A stretch of 15,467 nucleotides of DNA, from the NCBI GenBank assembly GCA_036399175.1, contig DASWNP010000023.1:1-15467 (forward strand). Direction: 5' to 3'. Below, piece after piece: positions 9,168 through 15,467 of this stretch. The notes under the pieces were generated by a model, which ran no database searches, was not told the origin of the DNA, and worked only from the letters and a program-made list of their open reading frames with translations. Position numbers and translations under genes: made by a program. This DNA comes from DASWNP01 sp036399175. Lineage in GTDB: Bacteria; Acidobacteriota; Blastocatellia; Pyrinomonadales; Pyrinomonadaceae. The stretch's first letter is position 1, and each line of letters opens with the position of its first letter.

Positions 9168-10559
9168 ATGTTTCGCCGCATTCAACATGTGCATCTGGTC
9201 GGCATCGGGGGCATCGGTATGTCCGGCATCGCGGAGGTGCTGGTCAACATGGGCTTTCGGGTGTCGGGGTCGGACTTGCGGCGTTCGAGTGTGACGGAGC
9301 ATTTGGAGAGCGCGGGCGTGGAGTTCTTCGAGGGGCACACGGCGGAGAGAGTGGGCGACGCACACGTGGTCGTGCGCTCGACCGCCGTGCGCGACGATAA
9401 TCCGGAGGTCGTGGAGGCGCGCAGGCGTTCTATTCCGGTCGTCGCTCGCGCCGAGATGCTGGCGGAGCTGATGCGGCTCAAGCCGCACACCATCGCCGTC
9501 GCGGGCTCGCACGGCAAGACGACGACCACTTCGATGATTGCCACCGTGCTCGGACACGCGGGCTTAGACCCGACGATGGTGGTGGGCGGCGTGGTCGGCG
9601 CGTTCGGCTCGAACGCGCGGATGGGCAAGAGCGATTTGATGGTGGTCGAGGCAGACGAAAGCGACCGCTCTTTCCTGATGCTGACGCCGACCTTCGCCAT
9701 CGTCACCAACATCGACCGCGAGCACATGGACTACTACAGCGACATGGCCGACGTGCGGAAGTGCTTCACCGATTTCGTCAACAAAGTGCCTTTCTACGGC
9801 GCGTCGATTCTGTGTCTGGACGACCCGCACGTGCAGGAGATTATCCCGGAGGTGAAGCGGCGCAGGATAACTTACGGCTTGAGCGCGCAGGCCGACGTTT
9901 CCGCCCGAGAGGTGCGCTACGACCAGGAGTTCGGCTCGCGCTTCACCGTGCGGCGAGCAGAGACGGTAGTCGGCGAAGTGAACCTGCGCGTGCCGGGTTT
10001 GCACAACGTCTATAACGCGCTGGCGGCCATCGCCACAGGCTTCGAGCTGGAAGTGGCCTTCGACGTAATAGCGCGCGGCCTCGGAGATTTCAACGGCGTC
10101 AACCGTCGCTTTCAGACGAAAGGCGACGTGGGCGGCATCCTCGTCATCGACGACTACGGCCACCACCCGACCGAGATAAAAGCGACGCTCGCCGCCGCCA
10201 AAGTCGGCTCGCGCGGGCGGCGTATGGTCGTGCTCTTTCAGCCGCATCGCTACACGCGCACCAAAGACCAGCTCGACGAGTTTGCGCGCTCTTTCAACAA
10301 CGCCGACGTGGTGCTCCTGACGGACATCTACGCCGCCAGCGAAGACCCGATTGAAGGCATCACTTCTGAAACGCTCGTCGAAGCCATCCAGCGTTACGGC
10401 CATAAAAACGTCCGCTACGTCGGCACGCTCGACGAAGCGGTCGAGGCGCTGCTCGACGAAGCGCACGCAGGCGACATGGTTATCACCCTCGGCGCGGGCA
10501 ACGTCTACCGCGCGAGCGAACAGTTGGTTGAAAAGCTGAGGAAACAGTCTGGAGTCTGA
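9168..10559 (+). CDS. murC: UDP-N-acetylmuramate--L-alanine ligase MurC
   Basis: The 463-residue cytoplasmic ligase joins L-Ala to UDP-MurNAc, the first step of stem peptide synthesis. The N-terminal UDP-binding motif is HLVGIGGIGMSG (9-20). The P-loop is GSHGKTTT (113-120), EADESD is at 161-166, and the NIDREHMDYY segment (181-190) is typical of MurC. The DDYGHHPTEI motif is also present in the C-terminal part. Length is normal for the family. The ATG follows the family C repeat with no Shine-Dalgarno. The TGA stop (10557-10559) falls in the left arm of the family D repeat and is produced by a departure from the repeat unit at 10559. Confidence 0.97.
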   Translation: MFRRIQHVHLVGIGGIGMSGIAEVLVNMGFRVSGSDLRRSSVTEHLESAGVEFFEGHTAERVGDAHVVVRSTAVRDDNPEVVEARRRSIPVVARAEMLAELMRLKPHTIAVAGSHGKTTTTSMIATVLGHAGLDPTMVVGGVVGAFGSNARMGKSDLMVVEADESDRSFLMLTPTFAIVTNIDREHMDYYSDMADVRKCFTDFVNKVPFYGASILCLDDPHVQEIIPEVKRRRITYGLSAQADVSAREVRYDQEFGSRFTVRRAETVVGEVNLRVPGLHNVYNALAAIATGFELEVAFDVIARGLGDFNGVNRRFQTKGDVGGILVIDDYGHHPTEIKATLAAAKVGSRGRRMVVLFQPHRYTRTKDQLDEFARSFNNADVVLLTDIYAASEDPIEGITSETLVEAIQRYGHKNVRYVGTLDEAVEALLDEAHAGDMVITLGAGNVYRASEQLVEKLRKQSGV

Positions 10560-10631
10560 AGTCTGGAGTCTCAAGTCAAAACAAAAAGCATTTGTCTTTG
10601 ACTCCAGACTCCGGACTCCAGACTCCAGACT
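10546..10631 (+). repeat. Heptad inverted-repeat element 6 (family D, unit GGAGTCT)
   Basis: Left arm 10546-10580 and right arm 10597-10631 are complementary at 31 of 35 positions, with a 16-nt spacer. Units are GGAGTCT left and AGACTCC right. The left arm starts 11 nt before the murC stop and contains it. The right arm ends 8 nt before the murB ATG at 10640, which has no Shine-Dalgarno. Confidence 0.93.
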
Positions 10632-10639
10632 CCATACTT

Positions 10640-11614
10640 ATGAAGAGCAGACTCGACCTGGAAGCGCGCGACGCGGCGGTGGAAAAAATCGCTGCGCGTC
10701 TGGGCGTGCGCGCCGAGCGCGGGCGGCGCTTCGCTGAGTTGACGAGTCTGCGCGTGGGCGGGCGAGTGGATTGGCTTCTGTTGCCGGAGACGGAAGAAGC
10801 GGCGGCGGCGCTGGCGGGTGCGCTCGATGATGCGGGCGTAGTTTGGCGTGTGCTGGGCGCTGGCAGCAACGTACTGGCGGACGATGCCGAGCATCGCTAC
10901 GTTTTGTTGAGCATGAGAGAGGTGAAGGGCGAGGCGAGTTTCGAGGGCGAGCGCGTGAGGGTGAGCGCTGGTTATTCGCTGCCGCGCCTGTGCGTCGAGG
11001 CGGCACGGCAGGGGCTTTCGGGCATCGAGGGCTTGGGCGGCATTCCGGGCACGGTCGGCGGCGCGCTCTGGATGAACGCGGGCGCATACGGTCACGAAAT
11101 CGGGATGGTGACGGAGACGGTGAGAGTTGCGCGCGGCGGCAAAGTCGTAGAAGTGCCCGGCAGTGAAGTGGAGTGGAACTACCGGCACACCTCTTTTCGT
11201 GAGGGCGAGCTGTTGCTCGGCGCGACGCTCAGGCTCAGAGCCGACGACCCTGAGAAGATAAAAGCCCGTATGGAAGAGGCCAAGCAGAAACGTTTTTCGA
11301 CGCAGCCGCACGGCGCGCGTTCCGCCGGTTGCTTCTTCAAGAATCCGCCGGGCTCTGGGCTGAGCACGGGCAAGATGATTGACGAGATGGGCTTGAAGGG
11401 TGAGCGGCGCGGCGGCGCTCTGGTCTCTCCCGTCCACGCCAACTTCATCGTCACGGAAGGGACGGAAGCGCGTGCTTCGGACGCGCTCGCGCTCGCCGAA
11501 GAGATACGCGAACGCTTCCGGCGCGAGCACGGCATCGAGCTTGAGTATGAGGTAGAGCTGTGGGGCGCGGAAGTCGCGCCGACGAAGGATGAGAAAGGAC
11601 TGGAGCAGGAATGA
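10640..11614 (+). CDS. murB: UDP-N-acetylenolpyruvoylglucosamine reductase MurB
   Basis: A 324-residue FAD-dependent reductase that makes UDP-MurNAc from UDP-GlcNAc-enolpyruvate using NADPH. FAD-binding motifs are LGAGSN (72-77) and GIPGTVGGALWMNAG (134-148). The substrate-binding YR (181-182) and the FKNP motif (233-236) are present, and the C-terminal Glu-rich IELEYEVELWG closes the fold. The short length without the extra Tyr-loop insertion suggests a type II MurB. The proton-donor position that is usually Ser in G-S-x-F-K-N-P is Cys here (Cys231 in GCFFKNP). The ATG at 10640 is chosen because the in-frame TTG at 10592 would translate the repeat arm. The TGA overlaps an ATG at 11611 as ATGA. 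Confidence 0.97.
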   Translation: MKSRLDLEARDAAVEKIAARLGVRAERGRRFAELTSLRVGGRVDWLLLPETEEAAAALAGALDDAGVVWRVLGAGSNVLADDAEHRYVLLSMREVKGEASFEGERVRVSAGYSLPRLCVEAARQGLSGIEGLGGIPGTVGGALWMNAGAYGHEIGMVTETVRVARGGKVVEVPGSEVEWNYRHTSFREGELLLGATLRLRADDPEKIKARMEEAKQKRFSTQPHGARSAGCFFKNPPGSGLSTGKMIDEMGLKGERRGGALVSPVHANFIVTEGTEARASDALALAEEIRERFRREHGIELEYEVELWGAEVAPTKDEKGLEQE

Positions 11615-11700
11615 AAAAGAGAATCAGTCTTCGCAGGCCGAGTTTTCATCTCTTCGTGCTCATCTTTCATATGTGCCTTTCGGGAGGCAGGAAGTGCTGA
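11611..11700 (+). CDS. Possible small ORF bridging murB and ftsQ
   Basis: A 29-codon ORF starts with an ATG that overlaps the murB stop (ATGA, 11611-11614) and has GGAG at 11602-11605, 5 nt upstream. Its own TGA (11698-11700) lies 1 nt past the probable ftsQ GTG (11694-11696). The product would begin with basic residues (MKKRISLRRP) and contain a short hydrophobic stretch (FHLFVLIFHMCL). I recognise no family. It may be a coupling leader that carries ribosomes from murB to ftsQ, a tiny membrane peptide, or chance. Confidence 0.25.
   Translation: MKKRISLRRPSFHLFVLIFHMCLSGGRKC
11682..11687 (+). promoter_or_regulatory. Ribosome binding site of ftsQ (GGGAGG)
   Basis: GGGAGG is the strongest Shine-Dalgarno-like sequence near the start of ftsQ and lies 6 nt before an in-frame GTG at 11694. 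It favours this start over the ATG at 11589, which lies inside murB and has only a weak GAAGG adjacent to it. Confidence 0.65.
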
Positions 11701-12905
11701 AGGAACAGGTCATCACACCGCGCGGCGGGCGCGCGACGGGCGGACGCAGCGAGAAAGGACGCGCATCGGGCGTCGTGCAGCAGCGACCCGCGCAGCGTAA
11801 TACGCGCGGCGGAAGCGGTAGCGTCGCGGGCGGCGCGACGTGGCGCAGCCTCGTTCGATACGTGCCGTTTCTCTTGAAGTTCGCGCTCGCCGTCGCCATC
11901 GGCCTCGCGCTCTTCTACGCTTATCGCTCCGCCGCGTCGGCCTCCTTCTTTCGTCTGAGCGCGATTGAGATTGAAGGCACGTCGAGGGCTTCGAGAGAGG
12001 AAATCAAGGCGATTGTGCGCCGACAGGTCGGCGGGCGCGGCGTGTGGCAGGCAGACCTCGCGGCCATCGGCGCGGAGGTGAAGAATCAACCCTGGGTGCG
12101 CGCGGCTGTAGTCTCGCGCGTGCTGCCTTCGGGCGTGCGCGTCCGCGTTACGGAGCGCGAGCCGCGCATGGTCGTCAGAACTACTGCCGGTCGTTTCGTC
12201 TGGATGGACGAAGAAGGAGTGCTGCTCGGCGCGGCGCAGCCTTCTGACAAGATGCCGCCCTTCTTCATACGCGGCCTCGACGAAGCGCCGACCGACGCGG
12301 CGCGCACCGATAACCGCGAGCGCATCCGTCGGGCGCTGGAGATGGCGCGCGAGTGGGAGGCGGCTGGAGTGGCCAACCGCGTCAGCGAAGTCAATCTGGA
12401 CGATTTGCGCGACGTGCGGGCGCAGCTCTCCGGCAACGATTCGCAGATTGAAGTCCGACTCGGAAAAGAGGATTTCGGCAAACGACTCGGACGGGCTCTG
12501 AAAGTGCTCGACGATTTGCGCGACTCGCCGCGCGGCGAGGTCGTTCGTCTCGACGCGACGCAGGAGAAGCGCGTCATCGTCGGCTTCGGCACGGGCGCGA
12601 AATCTTCGGACGAGCCGAACGCCGCCGCCGCGCCGAAGAGTAGCTCTGAAGCGCAGGGACAAAGCGGCGGCGGCGCTTCCACGAGCGCCCCGGCGCGAAA
12701 CGAAGCGAGCGATGCGAAGAGGAGAGACGAGGCTGGGCAGCGCGTCGCGCGCGCGACGCGGCGGGCTGCCGAGCGGCAAGAGGCTCAGCGCGAAGCGAGG
12801 CGCGAGTCGCGGGCGGAGAAACAGACGCCCAATCGCACGCAGACGGATAAAACGTCGGCGCGACCCGTCGCCCCTCCGGGCGAAAGACCGCGCCGCGTCG
12901 GGTGA
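11694..12905 (+). CDS. ftsQ: Cell division protein FtsQ
   Basis: A 403-residue bitopic inner membrane protein that links early and late divisome proteins. From the GTG start there is a Gly/Arg-rich cytoplasmic N-terminus (1-55), one membrane segment (~57-80), a POTRA domain (~84-153, with the IEIEGT....REEI..IV pattern) and the FtsQ domain containing VTEREP and GRFVWMDEEGVLL. Beyond ~310 comes a long, low-complexity, Ala/Arg/Glu/Ser-rich tail that ends in basic residues; the family is usually about 250-300 residues, so this tail is extra and probably periplasmic. The start is uncertain: an ATG at 11589 would add 35 residues and overlap murB. There is no ddl between murB and ftsQ, unlike enterobacteria. 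Confidence 0.93.
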   Translation: MLKEQVITPRGGRATGGRSEKGRASGVVQQRPAQRNTRGGSGSVAGGATWRSLVRYVPFLLKFALAVAIGLALFYAYRSAASASFFRLSAIEIEGTSRASREEIKAIVRRQVGGRGVWQADLAAIGAEVKNQPWVRAAVVSRVLPSGVRVRVTEREPRMVVRTTAGRFVWMDEEGVLLGAAQPSDKMPPFFIRGLDEAPTDAARTDNRERIRRALEMAREWEAAGVANRVSEVNLDDLRDVRAQLSGNDSQIEVRLGKEDFGKRLGRALKVLDDLRDSPRGEVVRLDATQEKRVIVGFGTGAKSSDEPNAAAAPKSSSEAQGQSGGGASTSAPARNEASDAKRRDEAGQRVARATRRAAERQEAQREARRESRAEKQTPNRTQTDKTSARPVAPPGERPRRVG

Positions 12906-12933
12906 AGCTTCGGCGGCAAACTTTGGCTGGTTA

Positions 12934-12939
12934 GAGGAG
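12934..12939 (+). promoter_or_regulatory. Ribosome binding site of ftsA (GAGGAG)
   Basis: GAGGAG lies 9 nt before the ATG at 12949, in the 43-nt gap after ftsQ. It shows that conventional Shine-Dalgarno sites are used in this cluster where no repeat element is present. Confidence 0.75.
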
Positions 12940-12948
12940 TAAGCAGGC

Positions 12949-14211
12949 ATGGCTAAACGCGCGTCGCATACAGTCGGCTTGGACATCGGGACGAGCCGGG
13001 TGACGTGTATCATCGGCGAGCCGGGCGACGGCGGCCAGGTCTCTATCGTCGGCATCGGCGAGGCCGAAGCGCGCGGCCTGCGTAAAGGCGTTATCGTCAA
13101 GCCGGACGTGGCGGTGGAGGCCATCGTGCGCGCCGTCGAAGAGGCCGAGCGCATGAGCGGCCTCGAAGCCGAAGAAGTGACTGTCAACCTCGCCGGCTCG
13201 CACATCATGGGCTTCAACGGTCAGGCCATCGTCGCCGTCTCAGGGCGCGACCGCGAGATTACGCCCGACGACGTGCGCCGCGCGATAGATTCGGCCTGCG
13301 CCATCCAGCTTCCCGCCGGGCGCGAAATCGTTGACCGTCTCCCGCAGGAGTTCATCGTTGACGATCAGGACGGCATCAACGACCCCGTCGGCATGCTCGG
13401 AGCGCGCCTCGCCGTCAAAGTCCACATCGTCACCAGCCCCGTCACCGCGCGCCAGAACGCCATCAACGCCGTCAACCGCGCGCATCTCTTCGTCGCCGAC
13501 ATGGTGCTCGAACAACTCGCCGCCGCCGAAGCTTCTCTGACCGAAGAGGATAAGGAGTTCGGCTCGGCACTCGTCGATATCGGCGCGGAGACGACCGGCC
13601 TGATTATCTACCAGCGCGGCGCAGTGCAGCACACAGCCGTCTTCGCCCTCGGCGGCTCGCATTTCACCAACGACATTGCCTTCGGCCTGCGCACGCCCAT
13701 CCCCGAGGCCGAGAAAATCAAACGCCTCGCCGGAAACGCCTGTAGCACCGCTCTCGGCGAGATGGAGCGCGGCGAGCTGGTCGAAGTGCCTTCGGTCGGC
13801 GGACGCCAGCCCCGCCAGCTTTCCAGGCAAATCCTCTGCGACATTTTGCAGCCGCGCGCCGAAGAGGTTCTGATGCACGTTGCCGACGAGATACGCGAAT
13901 CAGGTTGGGAGCGGCAGCTATCGAGCGGCATCATCCTGACGGGCGGAGGCGCGCTCCTCAAGGGCATGGTCGAGATGGCCGAGCAGGTTTTTGAAGCGCC
14001 CGTCCGTCTCGGCTATCCCGAAAGAGACCGCTTCGGCGGACTTATCGAGGATATACAGAGCCCGGCCTGGGCTGCCGCCGCAGGGCTTTGTCTCGTGGCG
14101 CAGCGCGCACAAAACGCCGAAATGCGCTCGGGGAGCGCGCGTCGCGGCACGACGGGCGGCCTGACGGCGCTCGTCTCAAAATTTCGCAATCGTTTTAGTA
14201 GTATTTTCTGA
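12949..14211 (+). CDS. ftsA: Cell division protein FtsA
   Basis: A 420-residue actin-like ATPase that tethers FtsZ to the membrane and recruits later divisome proteins. The phosphate 1 motif LDIGTSRV is at 11-18, the FtsA-specific 1C subdomain covers ~85-165, phosphate 2 VDIGAETT is at 209-216, and the adenosine motif TGGGALLKG is at 331-339. The C-terminal amphipathic membrane-targeting helix is preserved (TALVSKFRNRFSSIF, ending the protein). Length is typical, the start is supported by GAGGAG 9 nt upstream, and the gene is followed by ftsZ as in most bacteria. Confidence 0.98.
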   Translation: MAKRASHTVGLDIGTSRVTCIIGEPGDGGQVSIVGIGEAEARGLRKGVIVKPDVAVEAIVRAVEEAERMSGLEAEEVTVNLAGSHIMGFNGQAIVAVSGRDREITPDDVRRAIDSACAIQLPAGREIVDRLPQEFIVDDQDGINDPVGMLGARLAVKVHIVTSPVTARQNAINAVNRAHLFVADMVLEQLAAAEASLTEEDKEFGSALVDIGAETTGLIIYQRGAVQHTAVFALGGSHFTNDIAFGLRTPIPEAEKIKRLAGNACSTALGEMERGELVEVPSVGGRQPRQLSRQILCDILQPRAEEVLMHVADEIRESGWERQLSSGIILTGGGALLKGMVEMAEQVFEAPVRLGYPERDRFGGLIEDIQSPAWAAAAGLCLVAQRAQNAEMRSGSARRGTTGGLTALVSKFRNRFSSIF

Positions 14212-14349
14212 CAAGTTGTTGTATGCTGCCGCGCCAGCCGGCACAAGATGTAGTCCGCAATATATTGGTGTGGTCGGCGCGCACAGCCCAAGATAACCGC
14301 GAGGCGCTCACGAAGCCGGAAGTTATGAGCGAGAGAGGAATTATTTGAT
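14212..14349 (+). other. ftsA-ftsZ intergenic region
   Basis: This 138-nt gap is the longest junction without a heptad element. I see no convincing -35/-10 pair; TATGCT (14222-14227) and TATATT (14261-14266) are -10-like but lack a good -35 at the right distance. A separate ftsZ promoter here is plausible from other bacteria but is not shown by the sequence. Confidence 0.4.
14334..14339 (+). promoter_or_regulatory. Ribosome binding site of ftsZ (AGAGGA)
   Basis: AGAGGA lies 10 nt before the ATG at 14350. It is inside a seven-codon ATG-initiated ORF (14325-14348, peptide MSERGII) whose TGA ends 1 nt before the ftsZ ATG. Confidence 0.6.

Positions 14350-15467
<1,118 letters not shown>

Noticed and set aside
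7835..9181. Long minus-strand open frame (448 codons) opposite murG and the murG-murC junction
   Set aside because: It lies opposite MurG, which has clear motifs, and has an Arg/His-rich composition typical of shadows in GC-rich DNA; no family is recognisable.
10592..10639. TTG at 10592 as the murB start
   Set aside because: It would translate the right repeat arm as SLTPDSGLQTPDS; MurB begins sensibly at the ATG at 10640.
11667..13217. Minus-strand open frame of 516 codons opposite ftsQ and early ftsA
   Set aside because: It runs across two unrelated genes with good + strand motifs; Arg/Ser/Ala-rich composition marks it as a shadow.

Overview
The window is most of a division and cell wall (dcw) gene cluster. 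All genes lie on the + strand, in the order ftsI (5' end missing), a small unrecognised ORF, murF, mraY, murD, ftsW, murG, murC, murB, ftsQ, ftsA, ftsZ (3' end missing). It is chromosomal core DNA from a GC-rich, Gram-negative-type bacterium. I suggest Acidobacteriota, possibly the Blastocatellia/Pyrinomonadales group, from the gene order, the GC-rich codon use and the intergenic repeats described below. That placement is an impression from memory, not a proof.

Layout. 1-2002: class B penicillin-binding protein FtsI with one C-terminal PASTA domain. 2003-2403: the place where murE normally sits; murE is absent, and there is a repeat hairpin and an Arg-rich ORF whose stop overlaps the murF start. 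2404-11614: murF, mraY, murD, ftsW, murG, murC and murB, which together build UDP-MurNAc-pentapeptide and lipid I/II and polymerise septal glycan. 11615-15467: ftsQ, ftsA and ftsZ, the divisome scaffold, membrane anchor and ring. The products form one pathway: MurB/MurC/MurD/MurF in the cytoplasm, MraY and MurG at the inner membrane face, FtsW-FtsI as septal synthase, and FtsQ/FtsA/FtsZ positioning it.

The unexpected feature is in the gaps. Six gene junctions (ftsI-ORF, murF-mraY, mraY-murD, murD-ftsW, murG-murC, murC-murB) are filled almost exactly from stop codon to start codon by one kind of element: a left arm of degenerate tandem 7-bp units, a 16-81 nt spacer, and a right arm that is the reverse complement of the left. 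Four unrelated 7-bp units are used, in the order A-B-C-B-C-D (A GGTCAGA, B GATGAAT, C GATGGAC, D GGAGTCT). All six have the purine-richer arm first. In several cases the left arm supplies the stop codon of the upstream gene, and the right arm ends about 7-13 nt before the next start codon, where a Shine-Dalgarno would be expected. This shared architecture with different unit sequences is the best candidate here for an undescribed system. Junctions without such an element (ftsW-murG, murB-ftsQ, ftsQ-ftsA, ftsA-ftsZ) have ordinary ribosome binding sites. No RNA genes, CRISPR arrays, transposase genes or clear promoters were found.
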